From positions 1 to 10,002 of the forward strand of contig JAUSQB010000131.1 of NCBI GenBank assembly GCA_030652715.1: a stretch of DNA of 10,002 nucleotides, given 5' to 3'. Under the pieces are notes generated by a model. It ran no database searches and was not told where the DNA came from. It saw nothing but the letters and a program-made list of their open reading frames with translations. Made by a program: the position numbers and the translations under genes. Below are positions 1 through 4,904 of this stretch, one piece after another. Numbering within the stretch: position 1 is the stretch's first letter; each line of letters starts with the position of its first letter. This DNA comes from Rugosibacter sp. (lineage in GTDB: Bacteria > Pseudomonadota > Gammaproteobacteria > Burkholderiales > Rhodocyclaceae).

Positions 1-258
1 ATTGCCTTCCTGAATCAAATCAGCGTGAGGCAAACCGTAGCCGAGATAGCCGCGCGCAATAGCAATGACCAAACGCAAATGGGATGTCACTAATGTACGA
101 GCGGCATCAATATCCCCCTCTTCTGCAAAACGGCGTGCCAAGGCAAGCTCCTCAGTTTCACTTAGCATGGGCATGCGATTTGCGGCTGAAATATAGGCCT
201 CAATACTTCCGCTAGTAGAAATGGTTGGAAACTGCCTATGAGATAACACGTTAGCCAT
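1..258 (-). CDS. rpoH: RNA polymerase heat-shock sigma factor sigma-32 (partial, N-terminal 86 codons)
   Basis: This is the alternative sigma factor that directs RNA polymerase to heat-shock promoters for chaperones and proteases. Only the first 86 codons lie in the window; the gene runs off the left edge. The translation starts MANVLSH and ends with a run typical of the sigma-32 group of sigma-70 proteins: [19 protein letters not shown] followed by ADLIQEGN. This covers region 1.2 and the start of region 2, which binds core polymerase. The ATG is fixed by a perfect AGGAGG seven bases upstream, the best ribosome site in the window. It lies 73 bp downstream of ftsX on the same strand, the order known from E. 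coli (ftsE-ftsX-rpoH), but it has its own promoter region with a CIRCE operator. No frameshift is seen in the visible part. Confidence 0.96.
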   Translation of the reverse strand, partial: MANVLSHRQFPTISTSGSIEAYISAANRMPMLSETEELALARRFAEEGDIDAARTLVTSHLRLVIAIARGYLGYGLPHADLIQEGN

Positions 259-265
259 GGTTTTG

Positions 266-271
266 CCTCCT
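266..271 (-). promoter_or_regulatory. Strong ribosome binding site of rpoH
   Basis: The minus strand reads AGGAGG, a full match to the anti-Shine-Dalgarno core, seven bases before the rpoH ATG. It fixes the start codon. Most other genes here have weak or no such site, so rpoH mRNA is probably translated efficiently. Confidence 0.85.
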
Positions 272-279
272 GAAAAACT

Positions 280-309
280 ATATTAGCACTCTGGAGTTGA
301 GAGTGCCAA
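280..309 (-). promoter_or_regulatory. Candidate sigma-70-type promoter of rpoH, embedded in CIRCE
   Basis: On the minus strand TTGGCA (309-304) and TAATAT (285-280) are separated by 18 bases, close to the TTGACA/TATAAT consensus. Both hexamers overlap the arms of the CIRCE palindrome, so HrcA on the site would cover the polymerase contacts. Transcription would start near 273, giving a leader of only about 15 bases that begins just before the AGGAGG. The hexamers are seen directly; promoter activity and start point are inferred. Confidence 0.6.
283..309 (-). promoter_or_regulatory. CIRCE operator (HrcA binding site) upstream of rpoH
   Basis: On the plus strand the site reads TTAGCACTC, nine bases, then GAGTGCCAA. 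The CIRCE consensus is TTAGCACTC-N9-GAGTGCTAA, so one arm is perfect, the other differs at one base, and the spacer is exact. CIRCE is bound by the repressor HrcA, which is released on heat shock. It classically controls groESL and dnaK, and CIRCE boxes before rpoH have been reported in betaproteobacterial comparative genomics. It ends 24 bp before the rpoH ATG, between ftsX and rpoH, so rpoH is the expected target. The hrcA gene is not in the window. Confidence 0.9.
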
Positions 310-331
310 TAGCTTTGTAAGTTCCATTTAA

Positions 332-1243
332 TCAGCCAAGGGTGCAGGGATGGCGCAAATGTTGGCCAAGGGATAATAAAGCGCCTAACCAGCCAAGCCC
401 GGTCGCAGCGCCAAGCAACATCGCAGAGTCAGTCAGGCTCAAGGGTTGTAGAACAAAGTTAAAGTCATACAGCAGCAACAGATCGCCCAGCGGGGCACGT
501 AGCCACCAGGCGGCAGCAGCAATCATCAGCCACGCAGTGATGCCGCCGCCTAAACCCAGTAAAGCACCAAAATACAAGAAGGGCCGCCGAATAAATCTGT
601 TAGTCGCCCCCAGCAGTTGAGAGACCTCAATTTCGGCGCGATGGGTTAAAACTTGCATGCGAATAATATTGAAGGTAATGGCGATTAACCCGGTAGCCAA
701 TAACCCTCCCAGCAGAATGATGGCATTCCGGCCCAGGTGGAGCAGGGCTTCTAGCCTTCGAGCCCACGCTGAATCCAGTTGAACATGCGCAACTTTGGGC
801 CATTGGCGAAACTCGTCGACGATCGCATCAAGCGTTGTGGGTCGCTCGTTGCGGGCCGTGACAATAAACGCATCGGGAAATGGGTTGTCGGGCAAGACGT
901 CAATTACCTCACGCAATCCTGCATTGGCTCTCATGCGCTGCAAGGTGTCTTCGCGAGGCAAAAATTGTTGTTGTTTCACCAACGGATGTTTTTTTAAGCG
1001 GGTACCCAGTTCGTTCGCGGCATCGCGTCCGGCATCAGTCGCCATGAATACGGAAATCTGCGGCGTAGCCGATGTGTTGCCCACAAGCGGCCGAATATTG
1101 TTTAACAGCATCTGGCCGCCAGCGGGGAGTGTTAACGCAATACCAATCGCCAGCAGAGACAACAAGGTTGCCAGCGGTGTAGAGATGAGCCGACGCAAAG
1201 CCATGCGCAGAGCGCTACGGTGGTGGTGGAGCCAGATGTTCAT
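332..1243 (-). CDS. ftsX: Cell division protein FtsX
   Basis: FtsX is the integral membrane partner of the ATPase FtsE at the division septum. The FtsEX complex passes a signal across the membrane to activate peptidoglycan hydrolases through their periplasmic regulators. The 303-residue protein has the FtsX layout: a basic cytoplasmic N-terminus, a first membrane segment at about residues 24-44, a periplasmic domain to about 170, then three membrane segments at about 172-195, 222-248 and 272-293. The stretch HRAEIEVSQLLGATNRFIRRPF between segments 2 and 3 is the conserved cytoplasmic loop of the family. It is shorter than E. coli FtsX (about 350 residues) because the cytoplasmic N-terminal extension is short. 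It lies 18 bp downstream of ftsE, so the two are co-transcribed. A GAGG lies 13 bases before the ATG, a loose spacing. Confidence 0.95.
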   Translation of the reverse strand: MNIWLHHHRSALRMALRRLISTPLATLLSLLAIGIALTLPAGGQMLLNNIRPLVGNTSATPQISVFMATDAGRDAANELGTRLKKHPLVKQQQFLPREDTLQRMRANAGLREVIDVLPDNPFPDAFIVTARNERPTTLDAIVDEFRQWPKVAHVQLDSAWARRLEALLHLGRNAIILLGGLLATGLIAITFNIIRMQVLTHRAEIEVSQLLGATNRFIRRPFLYFGALLGLGGGITAWLMIAAAAWWLRAPLGDLLLLYDFNFVLQPLSLTDSAMLLGAATGLGWLGALLSLGQHLRHPCTLG

Positions 1244-1261
1244 CGGAAATTCATGGCCTCG

Positions 1262-1909
1262 TCATGACACCGATTGTCCGTGATCCAGGCGGAGCGTTCG
1301 CGCATCAGGAAACAAGTGGCCGTCATAGGTTGCAATTAATACCGTGACACCGGCGCGGTGAAATTCTTGAAAGATGCGTGCGACATCGGTTGCTGTTTCA
1401 GCGTCGAGGTGAGCCGTGGGCTCATCCGCGAGGAGTAACGCCGGGCGGCTAACAACCGCACGGGCGATGGCCAGCCGCTGCTGTTCGCCGCCGGACAGCG
1501 CAATCGGCAGCGCTTTTTCGCGCGCGGCCAAGCCCACTTTATCCAGCGCAGCGTGTACGCGCCGTGTGGCTTCTTTGGGCGGAAAGCCGGTAATAGTCAG
1601 TGGCAGCATGACGTTTTCGAAAACCGAGCGATCAAAAAGCAGTTTTTGATCCTGCAACACGAGCCCCAGGCGACGACGCAAAAAAGGCAAAGCCGAGCGT
1701 GCAAGCCCGCCGACATTTTGTCCGGCAACCAGCACCGCACCGGACGTTGGTTTCTCGATCGCGGCAATGAGTTTAATCAACGTCGATTTGCCCGCCCCCG
1801 AGTGGCCGCTGACAATTAACATGTCGCCTGCTGCCATTTCAAAGCTCAACGCAGACAAGGCGTCAATACCTGGTGGGTAACGTTTGGCAACGCGGTCAAA
1901 ACGAATCAT
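1262..1909 (-). CDS. ftsE: Cell division ATP-binding protein FtsE
   Basis: FtsE is the cytoplasmic ABC-type ATPase that drives FtsX at the septum. At 215 residues it has the usual family length and starts with the typical MIRF. Visible motifs are Walker A GHSGAGKS (35-42), Q-loop Q86 in LVLQDQ, ABC signature LSGGEQQR (138-145), Walker B LLLADE with catalytic E163, and D-loop AHLD (166-169). The switch (H-loop) position is odd: the usual ATHD reads ATYD, so Tyr195 stands where the histidine is expected. The D-loop also reads TAHLD rather than the usual TGNLD. No Shine-Dalgarno sequence is evident before the ATG. The gene begins the ftsE-ftsX unit, with 204 bp of non-coding DNA upstream. Identity is secure; whether it has full ATPase activity is the open point. 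Confidence 0.96.
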   Translation of the reverse strand: MIRFDRVAKRYPPGIDALSALSFEMAAGDMLIVSGHSGAGKSTLIKLIAAIEKPTSGAVLVAGQNVGGLARSALPFLRRRLGLVLQDQKLLFDRSVFENVMLPLTITGFPPKEATRRVHAALDKVGLAAREKALPIALSGGEQQRLAIARAVVSRPALLLADEPTAHLDAETATDVARIFQEFHRAGVTVLIATYDGHLFPDARTLRLDHGQSVS

Positions 1910-2113
1910 GTGTCGAGAAGATTGGTACGTATTTTGTGTGGACGGTCAAGGCGGGTCATCAAATTCAGGACACAGTTTACCGTCCACAACGACACCTTTC
2001 GCACTATCCTCCCAAAGGGACTTTCCAGAAACGGCTCTGCACTTCCTTTGGCCGATTCAAACTGCATGGCGTCCTACCAGTGCCGACTTTTTCTGTATGG
2101 CGGAGATAACTTG
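1910..2113. other. Non-coding gap between phaZ and ftsE
   Basis: This 204-bp stretch should hold the end of the phaZ transcript and the ftsE-ftsX promoter. No hairpin with a following T-tract is seen on the minus strand, so no clear intrinsic terminator can be named. A TTGACC lies at 1949-1944 (minus) but has no convincing -10 partner at 16-18 bases. The one strong structure is the inverted repeat at 1937-1988. A weaker pair, CCAAAGG at 2012-2018 and CCTTTGG at 2045-2051, has a 26-base spacer. Confidence 0.6.
1937..1988. repeat. Perfect 10-bp inverted repeat upstream of ftsE
   Basis: TGTGGACGGT (1937-1946) is matched by its exact reverse complement ACCGTCCACA (1979-1988) with a 32-base spacer. 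The inner edge lies about 28 bp upstream of the ftsE ATG. On the minus strand the arm next to ftsE overlaps TTGACC, a possible -35 hexamer. No T-tract follows, so a terminator is unlikely. A regulator binding pair, an RNA hairpin in the ftsE leader, or a mobile-element relic are the alternatives. Confidence 0.6.
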
Positions 2114-3355
2114 TTATGCATTAAAGTCATGAATGAAGGCCCGCACGCGCGGGTAGATCTGCCGCTCCCAGCGCTTGCCATTGAACACGCCGTAATGGCC
2201 GGCACCGGGCTGAAGATGGTGCTGCTTGCGATAGGGGGCGAGCTTGCTGCACAGATCGTGAGCTGACAAGGTTTGGCCGATAGAGCAAATGTCATCCTTC
2301 TCGCCTTCTACTGTAAACAGCGCCGTACGGCGGATTGTCGAAGGATCCACCCGCTTGCCGCGATATTCCAGTTTCCCTTGCGGTAACGCATGCTCCTGAA
2401 AGACGAGGCGCACGGTTTCAAGGTAAAACTCAGCGGGCATATCCATCATGGCCAGGTATTCCGAGTAAAAATCCTTGATGTTTTCGGCCTTGGCGTGATC
2501 GCCACTCACCCGGCTAGCGTACATGTTGCGAAAGGAATCCATATGCCGATCGGCGTTCATGCTCAAAAAAGCGGAAATCTGCAAATAGCCCGGATACACG
2601 CGGCGCAAAGCACCTTTGTAGCGCAAGGGCACCAGGCCAATCAGGTTCTTTTCAAACCACTCAATCGGTTTATCCGTTGCCAGTTTGTTTACCCCGCTGG
2701 GGTTGATGCGGCAGTCAATGGGCCCTGCCATCAGCGTCATGCTGCGCGGCTGGTTGGGGTTTTGCGCTGCAGCCATGACGGCCACTGCGGCAAGTGTGCC
2801 TACCGTTGGCTGGCATACTGAAACCAGATGGGTTTCGGGCCCCAGCCAGTCGATGAATTCGATCAGGTGATCGATGAAGGCATCCATGCCGAAGGTACCG
2901 GCACTGAGCGGCACATCGCGGGCGTTGTGCCAGTCGGTGATATAGACGTCGTGATGCTGGAGCAGCGTGCGTGCGGTGTCGGCCAGCAACGTAGCAAAGT
3001 GGCCCGATATGGGTGCGATCAGCAGCACCTTGGGGCCAGGGTTGGGCATGTTTTTACGAAAATGCAGCAAGGTGGCGAAGGGCGTGACATGGGCCGCTTC
3101 TTCATGCACGGCGACTTTTTGTCCGTCTACTTCAATGGCGTCAATCCCGAAACTTGGCCGTTCGTGCGTCAGGCCAGTCAATGCAACTGCCTCGCACAGG
3201 GCGGTCAGTTTGCGCACGGCATGGTTATCCGGCATCCAGAACATGGTTTGATGTAACCAGGGTGCCAGCGCACGGGCTGTACTGCGCGCAGGATAGCAGG
3301 CGTCAAAAAAAGCCTGATACATCTGGTAGTGGGGCGCGGTTGCGGCAATCATCAT
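2114..3355 (-). CDS. phaZ: Intracellular polyhydroxybutyrate depolymerase (PhaZ1 type)
   Basis: This enzyme breaks down native PHB granules in the cytoplasm, releasing 3-hydroxybutyrate units for carbon and energy. At 413 residues it matches the length of the intracellular depolymerases of the Ralstonia/Cupriavidus PhaZ1 family, which have an alpha/beta-hydrolase fold with a cysteine nucleophile. The candidate triad is visible: Cys181 in VSVCQPTVG, in place of the usual lipase-box serine; Asp354 or Asp355 in VEGEKDDICS; and His387 in GAGHYGVFNGKRW. There is no signal peptide, consistent with action inside the cell. The first two codons are both ATG. AAGGA lies 3 bases before the first and 6 before the second (3352), so the second may be the true start. 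It sits between ftsE and ftsY on the same strand but has no functional link to either. Confidence 0.93.
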   Translation of the reverse strand: MMIAATAPHYQMYQAFFDACYPARSTARALAPWLHQTMFWMPDNHAVRKLTALCEAVALTGLTHERPSFGIDAIEVDGQKVAVHEEAAHVTPFATLLHFRKNMPNPGPKVLLIAPISGHFATLLADTARTLLQHHDVYITDWHNARDVPLSAGTFGMDAFIDHLIEFIDWLGPETHLVSVCQPTVGTLAAVAVMAAAQNPNQPRSMTLMAGPIDCRINPSGVNKLATDKPIEWFEKNLIGLVPLRYKGALRRVYPGYLQISAFLSMNADRHMDSFRNMYASRVSGDHAKAENIKDFYSEYLAMMDMPAEFYLETVRLVFQEHALPQGKLEYRGKRVDPSTIRRTALFTVEGEKDDICSIGQTLSAHDLCSKLAPYRKQHHLQPGAGHYGVFNGKRWERQIYPRVRAFIHDFNA

Positions 3356-3406
3356 GGATCCTTTTTCGGGTAGGGCATGCTATTCCGAGAACAAGCAAAC
3401 TATGTG

Positions 3407-3444
3407 CATGGGTTGCATTATTAACGGAAAAAGCAAAACCCATG
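3407..3444. repeat. 8-bp inverted repeat in the phaZ/GST divergent region
   Basis: CATGGGTT (3407-3414) is matched by AACCCATG (3437-3444) across a 22-base AT-rich spacer. It lies about 50-90 bp upstream of phaZ and about 115-150 bp upstream of the GST gene. The arm centres are 30 bp apart, near three helical turns, as expected for a DNA-looping or two-site regulator. Eight-base arms can arise by chance, so this is tentative. Confidence 0.4.
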
Positions 3445-3501
3445 GTATGAGATTTGCTTTATTTTGTAACGATACCACGTAGAAGCGCGATATGATTCTT
3501 T

Positions 3502-3533
3502 TGACAGGCTCCTAGCCCGGCTAGAGGCTGTCA
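3502..3533 (+). repeat. Hairpin-forming imperfect palindrome before the GST gene
   Basis: The 32 bases from TGACAG to CTGTCA fold with 6 outer base pairs, one mismatch, 2 pairs, one bulged C, then 5 pairs (CTAGC with GCTAG) closed by a CCG loop. It ends 25 bp before the GST ATG and 15 bp before its GGAG ribosome site. There is no T-tract after it, so it is not an intrinsic terminator. Its left arm contains a TTGACA. It could be an operator or a structured 5' leader. Confidence 0.55.
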
Positions 3534-3558
3534 CTTTCCCCGGATACTGGAGTTGCCA

Positions 3559-4221
3559 ATGACCAAGACCAAAGCCAGCCTCACCCTGAGCAGCAAAAAT
3601 TATTCCTCATGGTCTCTGCGCGGCTGGCTGCTGGTTCGCTTTGCCGGGCTGCCGTTTACCGAGAAGCGGGTTGCAACTGACGATGCGTCGGCCAGGGCCG
3701 AGTTGCTGCTGCTCTCGCCTTCCGTTCTCGTGCCGCGGCTGGAGCATGATGGCATTTCCGTCTGGGACACACTGGCTATCGCCGAATATCTTCATGAAAT
3801 CAAGCCTAAAGCTGGCGTGCTGCCCGCTGATCAGGCGGCACGTGCGCATTGTCGCTCTATCTGCGGTGAAATGCACTCCGGGTTTTCCGCTTTGCGCTCG
3901 GCGCTGCCGATGAATCTCAATGCCACTATAAAAATGTTTACCGTTTGGTCGCGCGCCAAAGGCGATATCGAACGCATTACTGAAATCTGGCGCGACTGCA
4001 TCACCCGCTACGGTGGCCCTTGGCTGTTCGGCAAGCAGCGCAGCATGGCGGACGCCATGTACGCACCGGTGGTGACCCGGTTCCTGACTTACAACGTCGA
4101 ACTCGACCTGGTTTGTGCCGCCTATTGCCAAACGGTGATGGCTATGCCGGAGCTGCAAGAATGGATTGCTGCTGCCAAGCTGGAACCCATCGATATTGAG
4201 GAACTGGAAGTTGAATTCTGA
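3559..4221 (+). CDS. Glutathione S-transferase family protein
   Basis: This is a cytosolic protein with the two-domain glutathione transferase fold; such enzymes conjugate glutathione to electrophiles or isomerise substrates, and the substrate here is unknown. The N-terminal thioredoxin-like domain (about 1-85) begins with SSKNYSSWSLRGWL, where a serine at 16-17 is the likely catalytic position. It then has VPRL with the cis-proline P59, and the glutathione-contact stretch VWDTLAIAEYL, which carries Thr71 where serine is usual. The all-helical C-terminal domain includes GGPWLFGKQRSMADAMYAPV, the N-capping motif of this bacterial subgroup. At 220 residues the length is normal. GGAG lies six bases before the ATG at 3559. 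An in-frame TTG at 3553 abuts that GGAG and is not a plausible start. The gene is divergent from phaZ and 291 bp from the cupin gene. A specific name is not justified. Confidence 0.92.
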   Translation: MTKTKASLTLSSKNYSSWSLRGWLLVRFAGLPFTEKRVATDDASARAELLLLSPSVLVPRLEHDGISVWDTLAIAEYLHEIKPKAGVLPADQAARAHCRSICGEMHSGFSALRSALPMNLNATIKMFTVWSRAKGDIERITEIWRDCITRYGGPWLFGKQRSMADAMYAPVVTRFLTYNVELDLVCAAYCQTVMAMPELQEWIAAAKLEPIDIEELEVEF

Positions 4222-4512
4222 TGAGGTAATCTGTACCGGGCTGGTGCGTTTAGCGCACATCACGCGGTGAAAGGGAATGCTTGAAAATCAGATGCGTTCA
4301 TTTCGGGGCTATTCTTGCGGGTATTTATTTGGAGAACGGGACGCTAAGGGTCGATTGTGTCTATAAACTAAAAACATCCATTAAGAGTGTCTATCGGGTT
4401 TTCTTGTGCCAACTCGTTATTCAGAAGACCGTCTTTATTGACAATGTGCACAAAGTCGGATGCTGGATTCGGTAGACTTACCCATAACGCAATACTCAAA
4501 GAAAGGCATTGT
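4222..4512. other. Non-coding, apparently AT-rich gap between the GST and cupin genes
   Basis: No supported gene is seen here. Just after the GST stop lies a small hairpin, GTGCG (4244-4248) with CGCAC (4254-4258), without a T-tract. A perfect TTGACA lies at 4438-4443 (plus), but no -10 lies 16-18 bases further. An octamer GTGTCTAT is repeated directly at 4357-4364 and 4387-4394. The stretch looks AT-richer than the flanking genes. It presumably holds the cupin promoter. Confidence 0.55.
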
Positions 4513-4860
4513 ATGTCCGCACACGCATGGCAAGTGTTTGATCTGGCTGATCTGAGAAAAAAAGTCGAAGGTACAGAGCCGCGCTTCATGGAGTTTTTGC
4601 GATCCTCGCAAATGTCTTGCGCAATGTATCGGTTGCCTGCGGGCGCACTGGATATGCAGGCACCGCATCTGGAAGATGAAATTTACATCGTCCTTGACGG
4701 GCTTGCCCGGCTGCGCATGGGTGACGAGGAACGTGAAGTGCGACCCGGCATGGTGCTTTTTGTAAGTGCAACAACCGAGCATTCCTTCTTTAACATCGAG
4801 GAAGATCTCACGCTGCTTGCCGTGTTCGGTCCTGCGGCTTCTCTAGAGAGCCTGCGCTGA
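4513..4860 (+). CDS. Small single-domain cupin protein
   Basis: This 115-residue protein is a single cupin beta-barrel, a fold used by many metal enzymes and sugar- or ligand-binding proteins; its substrate cannot be read from sequence. Cupin motif 1 is PHLEDEIYIVLDGLARLRMG (51-70), with His52 and Glu56 as likely metal ligands; it has H-x-E where many cupins have H-x-H. Motif 2 is PGMVLFVSATTEHSFFN (78-94), with His90 as the third likely ligand, although the usual P-x-G in its middle is S-x-T. The ATG is chosen because GAAAGG lies six bases upstream. An in-frame GTG at 4387 would add 42 residues that look unlike cupin sequence. The gene is convergent with ftsY, separated by 44 bp. There is no signal peptide, so it is cytoplasmic. 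Confidence 0.85.
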   Translation: MSAHAWQVFDLADLRKKVEGTEPRFMEFLRSSQMSCAMYRLPAGALDMQAPHLEDEIYIVLDGLARLRMGDEEREVRPGMVLFVSATTEHSFFNIEEDLTLLAVFGPAASLESLR

Positions 4861-4876
4861 CTCGCTGCGGGAGTCA
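4858..4876 (+). repeat. Short inverted repeat over the cupin stop codon
   Basis: TGACTC (4858-4863) pairs with GAGTCA (4871-4876) around a seven-base loop. The TGA stop forms the start of the left arm. A second small hairpin follows (GATGC 4887-4891 with GCATC 4899-4903), ending just outside the ftsY stop. Neither is followed by a T-tract on either strand. They may help end the two convergent transcripts, but this is weak evidence for a terminator. Confidence 0.35.
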
Positions 4877-4904
4877 TGCCAGCCATGATGCGCTTTTAGC
4901 ATCC

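Larger units (their letters stand above)
3356..3558. other. Divergent control region between phaZ and the GST gene
   Basis: This 203-bp stretch must hold the start signals for both divergent genes. It has AT-rich parts and two inverted repeats, at 3407-3444 and 3502-3533. A TATGAT at 3491-3496 (plus) resembles a -10 for the GST gene but lacks a good -35. A TTGACA at 3501-3506 (plus) has no -10 at the proper distance. On the minus strand only weak hexamer pairs are found for phaZ. No confident promoter is called. Confidence 0.55.

Noticed and set aside
795..1283. Plus-strand open frame opposite ftsX
   Set aside because: It is antisense to ftsX, with a low-complexity Ser/Arg-rich translation and no start signal.
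2390..3256. Plus-strand open frames opposite phaZ
   Set aside because: These are shadow frames: phaZ carries the full catalytic motifs, while their translations resemble no protein family.
4244..4258. Hairpin after the GST stop as an intrinsic terminator
   Set aside because: The stem is only 5 bp and no T-tract follows on the plus strand.
3607..4263. Long minus-strand open frame of 218 codons opposite the GST gene
   Set aside because: It is fully antisense to a gene with clear GST motifs, its translation has no recognisable domain and is rich in Gln, His and Arg as expected of a shadow frame, and no ribosome site stands out.
4438..4443. Perfect TTGACA as the cupin promoter -35
   Set aside because: No -10-like hexamer lies 16-18 bases downstream; the positions read TGCTGG or similar.
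4281..4475. Possible small gene in the GST-cupin gap (TTG start, 64 codons)
   Set aside because: It has a rare start codon, no properly spaced ribosome site and no recognisable motif. A 29-codon ATG frame at 4277 has its purine run only one base from the ATG.
4387..4512. N-terminal extension of the cupin protein from an in-frame GTG
   Set aside because: GAAAGG six bases before the ATG at 4513 and normal cupin length favour the shorter form; the extension has no cupin character.
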